Source of the DNA: Hypericum androsaemum
Lineage: Eukaryota > Streptophyta > Magnoliopsida > Malpighiales > Hypericaceae
Reading direction: 5' to 3'
Assembly: GCA_963995505.1 (NCBI GenBank)
Contig: OZ023185.1
Span: forward strand, 14,395,691-14,459,690
Length of the DNA stretch: 64,000 nt
Both the position numbers and the translations under genes were made by a program. The notes beneath the pieces were generated by a model. That model was not told the DNA's origin and did no database searches. It worked only from the letters and a program-made list of their open reading frames with translations. Within the stretch, counting starts at the first letter, position 1. Each line of letters starts with the position of its first letter. Positions 1 through 11,259 of this stretch are shown piece by piece.

Positions 1-723
1 TAAAGGACAACGATAGCCTTTGTGTTGGCGACTGTATCCTTAAAATATGCAAGGCATAAATCTAGGCTCGAGTTTTTGCTTGGTGAGAGGCCGAAGCCAA
101 GGGTAGCATAGATATCTGATTACTCTAAGGTTCGTGAGGGACGGGGAATCACAAACAATTTTCGTACGGTGAAATGTTGTTTAATAACACGTAGGCATTC
201 GAATAATTAGGTATGTTGCGGATTCAAAAATGGTTGACCAAAAACTGGTAGGAATGGAAGCATGGTGTAAAATTGCCAAACTTGTTTCGACTATGTGTGT
301 GTGTTTTCTTTCGGCACACCCATTCTATTCGGGCATGTAGGGACAAGATACACAATGAATAATGCCATTTTTGGAAAAATATTTTGTAAGGCTTTAAAAT
401 TTGCACAAACCCCCCAAGGAAATACAACCATATATAAGACAAGACATATGTTATGGACCCCAAAAACAAGACAGGAAAAGCTAAAATGGTCATAAAAACT
501 GCATAGAAGGATAGGAAATTTTGTAATTTTCCCAACACAACAACCATGACGCAAAGACTTTAGAGTTCTATTTGAAAAAGAAATTTACTGCGAACTGAGT
601 GCAATCTTGACTGCATGGAGATGGGCATGACTGAGACGTTTGTGTCAGATTTGGAGAGATGGCCGAGCAGACGCAAAACAAACTAGAGGACAAGCTAAAA
701 TCTAGAATGGATATAGGCCATCC
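1..723. other. Left-edge DNA without a recognisable gene
   Basis: Nothing here can be assigned. Reading frames of 60-107 codons exist on both strands at about 224-554, but they overlap one another, show no domain and look like chance frames. The sequence runs into the copia fragment at 724. Confidence 0.5.
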
Positions 724-1735
724 CTACTTTGGCCTTAATACAGAACCTACTTCGTGACGTGGTCTTTCACACAAAAAATGATCGTTAACAAACTCCACAA
801 TTATATTATTATCTCGGGTAAGCGCACTAAGAGATACAAAGTTAGTACGCACATTAGGCACACAAAGAATATTAGATAGTGAGACTGACGACTTAGAAAG
901 TGGAATTGACATGGAACCATCATGAGATATTGGGAGAGTGTTTCCATTAACTAATGTTACTTCATCAGAACTATTATACTCTGAGTGGAGTAGGAGATTG
1001 GACAAGTCTGAGATCGAATGGTGAGTCGTGCCTGAACGAGCACCCACGGACAACCCTCTGGTGACATAGTGTGATGAGCCTATGGTTGATTGGGCCAGGA
1101 GCAACGGGTTGAGGAGCAATCTTGGGCCATATGATTGTATCCCTCGTAATTGTGACATTGGATCTCAGCATCATTTTGGGCCGAGTACTAGTTTCCTCGA
1201 CAAGGCCCAGTCCCACCTTGGTTGTTGTTGTTGGGCCCACCTGGGCCCTGAAACTGTCTGAAGGACCGTTGCCTTATTCGCCCTCCTTTGTAATTGCAGC
1301 CCCCTCTGCCTTTGCATGAACCTCTCGATCGGGCAGTGAAATTTGCTGAAGACGACGGTAGGAGACCCATACATCAGAGGTTCATATCGTGAGGAGTCAG
1401 TGCTGTTCATCTAGCGAAACTGCTTCTGCCTTAGCCTCGATGTTCCTCGCGAATGTACGAAAACTCCCATCCAGCCTGAAGAGAACCTTTTGCACGATGT
1501 CATCATCGGACACCATGTGACCTAGAGCAGCGAGCTAGTCCATAATGGTCTTGGCTTTGGTGAGGTAGGTATCCATACTATCCGACCCTTTCTTGAGATC
1601 GGATATGGACTGCTTCAGAAGGAGCATTTGGGCCTGGCAGCCTGCTCCGTAGACCTTGGCCAGCCTAACTTGCTCATGATTGGAGAGATTTTCAGAGGCC
1701 AACTGTTGTGAGAGAATCATGACTGATTTGGTGCA
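724..1735 (-). mobile_element. Ty1/copia fragment (gag and protease remnants)
   Basis: The minus strand reads as the first part of a copia polyprotein split over several frames. At 1535-1720 is a gag segment with the pattern LAKVYGAGCQAQMLLLKQ, followed by a helical stretch ending AKTIMD, typical of the plant UBN2-type gag. At 724-1158 is the aspartic protease region and the start of the pre-integrase region: HHSISDLSNL, then a VTLVNGNTLPISH motif and NILCVPNVRTNFVSLSAL. The catalytic Asp-Ser-Gly triad is degraded, reading ARSGTTHH. The zinc knuckle cannot be recognised. No LTRs, integrase or reverse transcriptase are present, so this is an old truncated piece. Confidence 0.75.
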
Positions 1736-1939
1736 TCTCCTTTAGTGGAATCTTACGATCCGTATTACTATTCTACGATCTACGCTTTTTCTACACCAAA
1801 ATAATTTTAGTAGGATCTCGATTTTGACAACCACGGTTCTTTTTTCCCAAAGATTTGCATATTACCACTTCACTTCAAAATAAAATACATTCTAATTTGA
1901 TTCGGTATCTCGTGACATTTCTAGTCTGACACTGTTGCT

Positions 1940-2886
1940 TTGAATTGAAGGTAACAACTCAGGAAGCAAATCAAGGGAAAGTTGGTGAATATGAGAAAAT
2001 GGCATTGCCATCTATAGTAGAAGAGTTGAACAAGATTACATCCTACTGACAATTTTTTATCAGGGTCTTCTCCTGGTAATTTTAAAGACTTCAAATCAGT
2101 TGATCAAGGATTAAGTATGACTTCACATTTCAGAGATGACTCAAGCTCAAGCCATCATTGTACAAGTAGTCAAAGTGAACCCTCCTCCTTTGATAATAGA
2201 AGCAACACGTCTAACCGCAAAACTAAATCCTCTTACTTTGAGGTATCTGCTTCTGAGGCAGAGCTGGACATGCTTCTTGACTCGTTTAATGTGACTAATA
2301 TACATGGTTTGTCTGAGAATAATATCAAGAGAACGTCTGAGGTCGGGTCTTCTGCTAATGGTTATATAAAGCATGTTTTAGCTGATTAAGCATCAGATAT
2401 AGGCTCTCAAACTTTGGCTGATCTGGGTTCCAATGAAGATGGAAGAGCCTTCCAGAGCACGGCTATGGATTTCCATGAGCCAAGTAGCACAAATTGTGAT
2501 GTTATTACCTAAGAGGTACCTGCCCACATTTGCGACTGCATCAGCTGAAGACGAGCTAGATATGCTTCTTAACTCTGCCCGTGATTCCAAGTCCCAGGGT
2601 CCTAGCTTCGATAGTGTTTCGGACATCGTGAAGGAGTCACCGAAACCTGTAGCTAAACTTACTAAAAGAGTCTCTTGTTCACAGATCGCAACTGCTACTG
2701 GAAATCTCGATGATATACTTACTTGATGATATCCTCTTGAAGAAACATCCAAAACAATGAACCAAAACAGTTCGTATCAGTCTGAAAAGGTGAAGTCTGC
2801 CACTAGTGAACAGCCTCCTAGTCCTCGTACTCTGTCAAAATCCAAAGCCTTGGATTATTTTTGTTCTAGGATGGATACTCTTTGAT
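1940..2886 (+). pseudogene. Decayed gene relic, possibly CER16-like
   Basis: Two frames carry a repeated acidic motif: SEAELDMLLDSF (in 2117-2389) and AEDELDMLLNSA (in 2433-2726). A third frame around 2720-2884 reads LLEETSKTMN and ends near KALDYFCSRMDTL. The frame shifts twice and stops appear between the pieces, and there is no start with a coherent upstream exon. From memory, proteins of the Arabidopsis CER16 (At5g44150) family contain similar ELDMLLDSF motifs and end in a DDFDSWLDT-like tail. I infer a CER16-like pseudogene or the last exon of a broken copy. The family call is tentative; that it is broken coding DNA is more secure. Confidence 0.35.
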
Positions 2887-3841
2887 TGTTTGTAAAGTGT
2901 TAAGGTGTAAATTGCAGCTTTTAGCCTCAACTTCCTGCATGTGATGAATATACAACAACACACTCATCTCTTCTTCTGATCAATATAAGTTTTGATATAT
3001 CGAAAAGTGGTCGACTCTGAATATCAGAAGTTTACCAAATCCTAAAAAATTTTCATGGGAGAAACGATCATCATCTGGGACCACAATCAAAATCTTGAGG
3101 AAATTTGCATTCATTCTTCTTTATTTTATGTAAAGAAAATAACGACCAATAATGATTAATGAGACCTCATAAGCTTTTAGTCAAATAAAGACAACGATGA
3201 CCTCATCGAATATTACAAAGGCTGCTTTCCTGAAAAAATTATTACAAAGACTCGTCGATGTGTTTCTAGAAACCCTTTTAAATAAACAGAAACTATTTAT
3301 TTTTTACCTTGTGATTTAACAACTTTATGATGAGAATAAGATTTCGTTGTCTTTTTTCGTGACAAATATTTCTCAAATTTGTACTTTTAGTAAAAACAAG
3401 TGTACTAAAAATGTTTATTGTAAAACCTCTATCACCAAGCTAAACTACCAAAAAATCTGATAAAAAGCACGGAGTATCAAAATAATTTTTTGGTTAAATA
3501 AATACCATTAGTCAGCATCAGCACAATATAACGTCTATTTCCTAGTCAAAACACAACGTCGCTATTAAAGATAAGAAAGTACCCCATTTCACTTAATGGT
3601 GGACGGCAAGGCGTCAGCTTATTCAAACTGGTAGTACCACTTTCTATTTTTAATTTGCATGCCCAGCATTTAATTGAACCAAAAGTTGGTTGGACTTGGC
3701 AAGTGGTAGGCCAGTGGGAGGAAAATCAAGGCATGGAAAATTTGAAATTGGGGCCCATTAGAAATAATTGGCCTCTAGTTTTTATACACTTGTGTACTAT
3801 TCTAGCTACTAGCTTGTTGTTACAATAAACGTGGCATGTGT
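2887..3841. other. Intergenic AT-rich DNA
   Basis: I see no gene. A 9-bp word, ggcatgtgt, at 3833-3841 is the left target duplication of the small transposon that follows. Confidence 0.5.
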
Positions 3842-4138
3842 GGGAGTGGATTTGTTGGGGACTGGGGTAGTCCCCAAATATGGGGACTAACTCAAACCAA
3901 TATTACTACACATGTAAACCAATATCACTTCACATGCAAACCAATATCACTTAATAAGTAAACTAGCGTCTTCTAAACCAATATTACTTTACATGCAAAC
4001 CAATATCACTTCACATGCAAACCAATAACACCTGACATGTTATTGACCATCAGATTTAAAGATAATCAAATCTGACGGCGCAAAATGTAGTCCCCACCTA
4101 TGGACAAATTTTCTTTAGTCCCCACTCAATCCGGTCTC
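3842..4138. mobile_element. Mutator-type MITE with internal minisatellite
   Basis: The ends are imperfect inverted repeats: the left end begins GGGAGTGGATTTG and continues into TTGGGGACT, and the reverse complement of the right end begins GAGACCGGATTGAG and continues into TGGGGACT (16 of 22 positions match). The word ggcatgtgt directly flanks both ends (3833-3841 and 4139-4147). A 9-bp target duplication is typical of Mutator-like elements. The element is 297 bp and non-coding, and half of it is a 22-bp tandem repeat. Confidence 0.7.
3893..4040. repeat. 22-bp minisatellite inside the MITE
   Basis: About six units resembling aaaccaatatcacttcacat recur every 22 bp, starting at about 3893, 3915, 3937, 3974, 3996 and 4018, with one degraded interval around 3959-3973. 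The array lies wholly inside the inverted-repeat element. Confidence 0.85.
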
Positions 4139-4147
4139 GGCATGTGT

Positions 4148-4646
4148 ATATAATTTGACATTTCTTGTCTCAATGGGTACAAATAGTTGCCCTGGAACAA
4201 TCTACCTACGGCACAAACTGACGACATCCATACACTGATAAAACGTTCTCGAGCGTACTCCTCTCTTTCAAGAGGATTCAGGCTTGACAAGCCTGATAAG
4301 ATTTTCCGCTTTACATCACATTAAACTACATGCTTTACTGCTTGTGTAAACTCCCGTCAAATGGACACTTAACGCATTAGTTATAGCACTGCACAGGTCG
4401 TCGATATTCAAATTGATGCAGTTCTATTCAAACTTCGGCTAATTTGAAAACTGTCACCATTCACGGCGTGCAATAAGAAAAATCCTACTTCATTGAACTA
4501 TTGTCGGCAAGGAATTCAATTCCATGACCTTTAATGCAGCTATACATTTTCAAAGAGGGCATATGTGGGAATTGTGCCATCACATCAAGTGATTAATTTG
4601 GTTCCCTGTGCTCCAAGAAAAGCAACCACATTTGCCCAAATTGAGC
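4148..4646. other. 3' flank of the receptor kinase gene
   Basis: About 500 bp downstream of the receptor kinase stop. It should hold that gene's 3' untranslated region on the minus strand; I do not see a clear poly(A) signal that fixes its end. Confidence 0.4.
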
Positions 4647-7600
4647 TCACATCTCTTTATCCAGTGTACGCTCATCTTCTTGGTAGTAAGGAGACAGTGT
4701 GCCTTCCCTCTTGCTGGCCTTTCCCCTGCTCTCTCCATGAGCTTCTTGCAGCATCTTCACCACCTTCCTCATCGATGGCCGGTTAATTGGAAGCGAATGT
4801 GTGCACTGGAGAGCTACTTCGAGGACCCGGCAGATTCGGTCCTTGTGAACGTGATCGAGCTCGGGATCTACTACGCGATCGAGTCCGTGTTGGTCCAAAG
4901 TGCTGCAAGCCCACTTCACCAAGTCCTTTTCGCCGAGCTCGGGGTCTGTAGGAACCCTTCCTGTCACTAACTCTAGCAAGACTACTCCGAAGCTGTAGAT
5001 ATCGCTCTTCTCATTCACCCTCAGAGTATACGCGTACTCTGCAATCGAATCGGAAAATGAAATAGTATGAGCCAACCAATAGTAGGAAACTGAATTGAAT
5101 CGCTGAAAATTGTACGAGATCGATACTTACCAGGAGCAATGTAACCGCATGAACCGGCAATAACAGACATGGTTTCGATACCCTTATTAACTTCGTGATG
5201 AACAAATTTAGCAACACCAAAATCTGCAACTCTGGCACCAAACTCCGCGTCTAGCAATATGTTGTTGGACTTCACATCTCGGTGAACGATCGGAGGAACA
5301 CAATCGTGATGCAAATAGGATAGGCCTTCGGCTGCATCCAGAGCTATCTTGTACCTCATCGGCCAATCTAATAGGCCTCCTTTGCTACTATGTAACAAGT
5401 CTCCCAGGCTACCATTTGGCATATATTCGTAGACCAGAAGCTTGGAATCTGCAGCATTGCAGGAACACCACAGCTTGACTATGTTCTTGTGCCTGATTTT
5501 CCCTAGAGTTTCGACCTCCATTTCAAACTCGTCCTTGCTCGAATTGGGACCAGTTGCATCAACTCGCTCGAGTCTTGACAATTTTTTTGATAGTTTCTTC
5601 ACTGCTACAATCACACCATTGCCCAGGACAACCTTGTACACCTTCCCGGAAGATCCAGCTCCGATCAGATTGTCTTCTTTTATGCATTCGATAATCTCGA
5701 ACTCGCTGAAACCCAATTTATGAAACGACCTCCATTTTGTCAAGGTGGTCTGTTTCCTCTGTCTCTTGAGGCTCTGGTACTTGACATAGAACCAGACGAC
5801 TCCAGCAACAAGAGTCAAACCGGCAAGGATGAAAATCGACCTAAGGATCCACACGTAAGTAGCGCTCTTGGAGTCCCTTTTCTTCGGACAGAGTCCATCT
5901 ATGTCGCCGCACAAGCCCGGATTCCCCAAGAAACTACTCTTGTACGCATCCTTCGCATAAAGGGGCGGGATATTCCCCGAGAGACGATTGTTCGACAAGT
6001 TCAACATGTTGAGCTTCAGCTTCTCTAATCCGTCCGGTATCTTCCCGGAGAGGAGATTACCAGACAGATCAAGGAAATTAAGCACAGTCAGGTTCCCGAT
6101 TTCTTCCGGGATGGGACCAGATAACTTGTTGTTGGCCAAATTTAGGTCGTTTAAGCTCGTCCAGCCTTGAATGCCCTCCGGAAACCCTCCGGTTAACTGG
6201 TTATCACTAAGATCAAGAATGCTCAACTGGGGCAAGTTTACCAAACTCCCAGGAATTTCTCCGGTAAACATATTACCATCTGCTATAAAATCGACCAGGT
6301 TGCTCAATGCACCGATTTCCATAGGTATGGAACCCGAAAACCGGTTCATCCCAATCAGTAAAACAGACAGATTAGAAGCAGAACCAATACTCCGGGACAG
6401 TAGCCCCGTCAACAAGTTCCCGGAAAGCTCCAACAACGTTACACTCGGATGGCCCCATAGTCCATCAGGAACTGGACCACTGAGCAGGTTGTCCCTTAAT
6501 CTAACCCTGTCCAAACTCTGGCAGTTACCCAAGCTTTCCGGGATGGTTCCCGAGAAGGAGTTCTGCATCAAATCAAGCTTTTCCAGAGTTCCTTTCGCGC
6601 ATAGACTCCTGCTGATCTCCCCCGTGAAATTGTTCCCCGTTACATCCAGGACCGTCAGCTTGGAGTTCATCCCGAGCCTAGCCGGTAGAGTTCCGGTCAA
6701 TTTGTTCGTGAACAGCTTGAGCTCCTGAAGATTAGGAGACTCGGCTATACTCTCGGGCAACGTTCCCTCGAAACTATTCTCGAAGAGGTTCAACGACTCG
6801 AGCCCCAACTGGCACAGCTCATCAGGAATCCTCCCTGTCAACAGGTTGGTAGAAGCGTCCAGCATCCTCAGGTTTTTCAGGTTCGAGAAACCCGAGCCAG
6901 GCAATTCACCGGTCAACGAGTTGTTATAGAGCTCGATCTTGGTCAAATCATTTAACTGTGTAATCCATCCCGGAAACGGTCCCGTGAGCCGGTTATAAGA
7001 CAGGTCGAAGGCGGTCAATTTCGTCAACCGGCTATACGAATCCGGGATGGATCCTACAAAGTTGCAACCTGCAAGCCACAAGACTTCCAGGTTCGTCAAG
7101 TTGGCGAGCTGAACCGGGACCTCGCTCTCGTCGAAGAGGTTATAAGCCAAAGACAGGTCCTTCAGAGTGGAGACATTGGCAAGCTCCCCTGGAATCGTCC
7201 CGCCAAGCAAGTTACCGTACAGTACAAGCTTCTCAAGCTGAGGGAACTCCCCGAACCTGGCGGGGATCGGTCCGGAGAAGTTGTTGTAAGACAGGTCCAG
7301 AACCCGGAGGCTCGGAAGCTCGGTTAACGTGTCCGGGAGGGGCCCGACGAGGAGGTTGGACGTGAGGTTCAGGTACTCCACCTTCGGACAGGGCGAGGGG
7401 AACGACGCAGTCCGGTTCGAAAACGTGGAAGCTGACAGGGAGGAGTTGATGAAGTTGTCGTCGAGGGAAATGGACGTCAAGTTGGGGAGGCGGCAGAGGA
7501 AGGAAGGGAAAGGGCCCCAGAGCTGGGAGCTGGAGAGGTTAACCGAGACGACGTCGTGGGTGGAAGGGTGGCATGCGATCCCGTACCAGGAGCAAGGGGT

Positions 7601-7777
7601 CTGGTCCCTGGAGTTCCAGGAAGAGAGGGAGCTTGTCGGGTCGGAGAGGGAGAGTTTTACTTGGAGGAGGAAGAGGCCGTCTTGGTTAAGGGAGAAAGCT
7701 GGTTTTAGGGAGAGGATGATGAGGAGGAGGAGGAATGGAAGGAATTGGGACGGCATCTTCTTCATTGTGTCGTCCAT
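4647..7777 (-). CDS. HSL1: LRR receptor-like kinase, HAESA-LIKE1 type
   Basis: Two exons on the minus strand, 7777-5131 and 5038-4647, join across a 92-bp GT-AG intron. The split Glu codon rebuilds the kinase APE motif (APE-YAY) and gives 1012 aa, normal for the family. Order: signal peptide (about residues 1-29), N-terminal cap with the CSWYGIAC pair, about 20 LRRs with N-glycosylation sites, a C-terminal LGNPGLCG cap, a transmembrane helix (about 641-666), then a kinase with glycine loop GAGSSGKVYK (from 706), VAVKK lysine (727), HRDVKSNN (catalytic Asp 834) and DFG (852). It is an RD kinase with all key residues. Relatives are plasma-membrane receptors for IDA/CEP/CLE-type peptides acting in cell separation and stomatal patterning. 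The tail LSPYYQED also fits HSL1. A read through the intron would end at 918 aa. HAESA itself is the main alternative name. Confidence 0.93.
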
Positions 7778-8738
7778 TCTAGTTCCAAAGTAGAGAAGAA
7801 CATAAGTTATGGGGTTCTCTATTATTTGTTTGGTTTAGAACACCGCATATGAAAATTATTATATCGACTAATTCAGATTCGAGCTGGGTAAAAAGTGATA
7901 ACGCTTTTTGATAAATATTTAATACCGTTGTATTTTCAAGAACTTGAACTCAAAACTTCTGAATCAAACTAGAACGTCTTCATCAATTATTTCTTCGGTG
8001 TGTAACAACACTAGTGGAGTGGAGGGGGGAAGCGTATCTAGAACAATAGTAGGCTAGAGTGGACTTTTCCTATCTAATTTTATGATCATCATAACATATT
8101 AAATCTCGTAAAGCTTGTCATGAATATAGGAAATTGTAAAATATTTCATGACGAATAGTGGTTAGGTGGAGAATTTCGGCAAGATGCGGATGGGGAGTGG
8201 CCCCCTGATGTTGTTTCTTAGGACAGGACAGGACAGGAGAGGGAGACGAACTTTCGTGGGGGCTGGTCTGGTTGGTACTTGGTAGGCGATGTGGGGTAGT
8301 GCCTCCTCCTTGGAATTGGACTAGTTAGGAGTTTTGTTCAAACGGGGAACTTCGGGGGTCAAAGTGAGTCAGTAAAGTAAAGCAAAGAGGAAATTAAAAA
8401 TTGCCAATCCTGGTTTTTTTTATATAAACAGTCCTTTATCTGTGTACCAATCAGAAGTTTTTCGTATCAACAAACACTTCGGTGAGAGCGTTATTCTAAC
8501 TTAACAAAAAATAAAAAATTTCCTCAAGACAAAACACCTTGCTCAAAATTTCTGTGGAAAGATGCATCATCAACTACCAAGGTGACAAAAGTATCACCTT
8601 CCAACTCAATAGCCATTACACAGAACTATCAAGATGGTGCAGGCAAATTTGCCATTTTCAATAGCAGGAAGCATCCCGTTCTGTATCGAAGAACGCTTCG
8701 ACGCTGAAGGTTGAAGATCGATAAACATACAACTTACC
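7778..8738. other. Spacer: receptor kinase promoter and DnaJ 3' flank
   Basis: Both neighbours lie on the minus strand, so this stretch should hold the HSL1 promoter and 5' untranslated region (lower end) and the 3' end of the DnaJ gene (upper end). I see no further gene. A short ggaca tandem repeat lies at about 8220-8236. Confidence 0.5.
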
Positions 8739-9177
8739 TCATGCGCTGAGGAGCTTCTTGATGCCTGATTTTTGCTCCGCCGTCAGTCGTGATGGGAACT
8801 TGATGTTAAACTTAGCCCTCAGGTTCCCTTTCTTCACGGGATCTTTCTGGATGGGCATGCCCTCCCTTGGGACTACCTCCTCGTACGTTGGATGAACCAC
8901 ATTGTTGGTTGGGATGGTTAGATTTCGTCCATCCAAGGTCGTGAGATGCACAGTGCAACCTGTCAAGGCATCAGCTAAAGAAATTTTCTGCGTGACGACC
9001 AAGTCATTTCCGTCACGAGTGAAAACAGGGTGGGGCTTCTCGTCGACAATGAAGACAAGATCCGCAGGAATGACATTTGGATGTTCGTTCCCTTTTTCTG
9101 GGAAGGTGATCTTTGTGCCTTTCTTCCAGCCAGGTTTTATATCAATTGTAAGTATCTCCTCTACCTGCATCGTTTTA

Positions 9178-10277
9178 CTGCAAAAACACGAGGGAAGTTT
9201 AGCTATCAGAAACGTTCAGTAATCATACAGACACTGTGAAGGATTAATTTTAGAACAAAACCAAAAAAAAAAACAATTGCAGAGCTGGTGTTCTTCTACA
9301 AGAACTCAACCAAGAAAGGACTCGTCGCGTCCCCTTCAACTATGTTCACATCTAGGATTTCGAGAAACATGACAGGAGGCACCATATAAACCATCTCACT
9401 TCTGCACCTATATAGCAATGTGACAACTTCAACAACAATTTGTACTAATTGTCTTATATCATCATCTTTTTGTGATATAGATCGAAAAACGGGGGTGGGA
9501 TCTGGAAAAACTATAATTGGAGTAAAACATCTACGTAACAGAACAAGATTTCTAGGATGGCAAATGACAAGTAAATAAATATCTGTCTCAAATTTTGCAG
9601 TCTCAAATTGTATGAGTGGGTAGTTTGACAACAAACAAAAAGAATAGGCATATCAACCTTCTACACCATTGTGAAGTAATGACTCTCCCAATATCTAAAT
9701 CCAGAAACAGCAACACACTATTCGTGATATTTCAATTTTCTAAAACGACCAACAGATGGAGTATTCAGTATTCACCTAAAACAAAGTCGGTTGAGTTGCT
9801 TTTGTTCTTTGGTTTCCACAACTTTCGGTTTTTCACAGTATCACCATTCGATCAGTCATACATCACATACTCATGCCAGATAGCGAAGCTCAGAAAATCG
9901 CACATCATAAATCTTGTACCACATATAAAATTCCAACAGGTCATCCAGCCCCCCAAAAGATACAACCAATTACATTTATTAATTTGATTGATACGAAAAA
10001 GTATCTCATTAACAACCTAACTTGAAGGTAAACGGAAGGCAAATCCACTCTAAACAGACAAGCCTGTCCTGCTAGTTTAACAGGAGTGAACATTGAAGTT
10101 AATACATGTGCAGCATATCTTCGATCTACAATTTCGACATACTGCCTAGATTTAAGTTTCGGATAGGAACAACATTCACCACGTCAGAGCAAGAGAGTGA
10201 AGGAATAACAAAGTTCCAGTTAACAAATAAATAAACAAACTTTTTAAGGTTCAACAGAGGGGCACCCTAGTACTTAC
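9178..10277 (-). other. Intron 2 of the DnaJ gene
   Basis: The donor GTAAGTAC (10277 downwards) and the acceptor TTTTTGCAG (ending 9178) are both good. The 1.1 kb between is AT-rich with no recognisable element; frames of 112-123 codons at 9296-9987 lack any domain. Confidence 0.75.
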
Positions 10278-10437
10278 CCAGTGGCGTCGACGATGTCCCT
10301 CAATATTTTCATCCTCTTGGTGGTCCCTTTATAAAAGTCTTCAAGGCTACAGGGCAGCTTATTCTCAATAGGAGGAGCTCTTTTAGGGGCACTTTAATGC
10401 ATTGAACCTCCACCTTCCCCAAAAGACCCAAAAATGT

Positions 10438-10683
10438 CATCACCAAACATCCCACTTGAGAACCTTGAGCCCGTCGTGCCTCCGTTGACTCCACCAGGAC
10501 CTCCCATGCCCCCGAATCCTCCAAACGGACATGAAAACCCAAAGAACTCAGAAAAAATATCATCACCAAACATCCCACTGGAGAACCTTGAGCCCATCGT
10601 GCCTCCGTTGACTCCACCAGGACCTCCCATGCCCCCGAATCCTCCAAACGGACTTGAAAACCCAAAGAACTCAGAAAAAATAT
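10438..10683 (-). repeat. 123-bp in-frame tandem duplication in DnaJ exon 2
   Basis: Two adjacent 123-bp copies (10438-10560 and 10561-10683) differ at only a few bases. Each encodes 41 residues beginning FGDDIFSEFFGFS and ending RFSSGM, so the Gly/Phe-rich linker is lengthened without changing frame. Their near identity points to a recent event. Confidence 0.92.
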
Positions 10684-10949
10684 CATCAGCGCTCCTAGGA
10701 TTGAAACGAAATGAAGTAGGCACTTCTCCCGTGGAATAAAAGGAAGTGCCACCGGCATCAGGGGGTGGCACCTGACCCTTCAGGCCTTCCTCGCCATACT
10801 GATCATAAACTGCTCGCTTCTGTTGATCGCTGAGAACCTAAAAACAAGAACCATGAGACCTCAGCTTAAAAATGTTGTACACATGTATGGACCACGTCAA
10901 TCCGTCAAAAAGTATAACACTTACCATTAACTAAGTTTAGCAAACCAAG

Positions 10950-11232
10950 TGTTGGGATGGCGAGAAATAGGAAAGACTTATTTCCTATTCCTATTCCTGT
11001 TCTGACTAGATTCTGGACTCCTAATTAGACCTAGATAGGTTACTTGTACACCAAGGGTTTGTCTCTATATAAAGACATGTTACCCTAAGGTTTTGTATGG
11101 CTTTGTGGCTCAGAAAACTCATCAATAAAAGTTCTCTTTTCTCTCAGTGGATGTAGGCATTAGGCCGAACCACGTTATTTCTTGCGTCCGTGTTCTTTGC
11201 ACGTTTGTTCTCTGGTTGCTGAATTCCTAACA
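10950..11232 (+). repeat. 5' LTR of the gag-only copia element
   Basis: Starts TGTTGGGATGG and ends CCTAACA. A TATA box (tatataaa, 11066-11073) and an aataaa signal (about 11122) mark the promoter and the R region. It differs from the right LTR at about four bases. Confidence 0.92.
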
Positions 11233-11259
11233 ATTGGTATCAAGAGCTTGGGTTGGAGG

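Noticed and set aside
5021..5130. Receptor kinase ending at 5021 as a truncated 918-aa protein
   Set aside because: Canonical donor and acceptor sites join at a split Glu codon and restore the APE motif and the full kinase domain.
6171..6728. 185-codon plus-strand frame
   Set aside because: Antisense shadow of the leucine-rich repeats of the receptor kinase.
7329..7793. 154-codon plus-strand frame
   Set aside because: Antisense shadow of the first receptor kinase exon; low-complexity Arg/Glu content from LRR codons.
9296..9987. Genes in DnaJ intron 2
   Set aside because: Frames of 112-123 codons on both strands overlap, have no domain and lie between well-defined splice sites.
10434..10739. 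Pro-rich plus-strand frame
   Set aside because: Antisense of the duplicated Gly/Phe region of the DnaJ gene.
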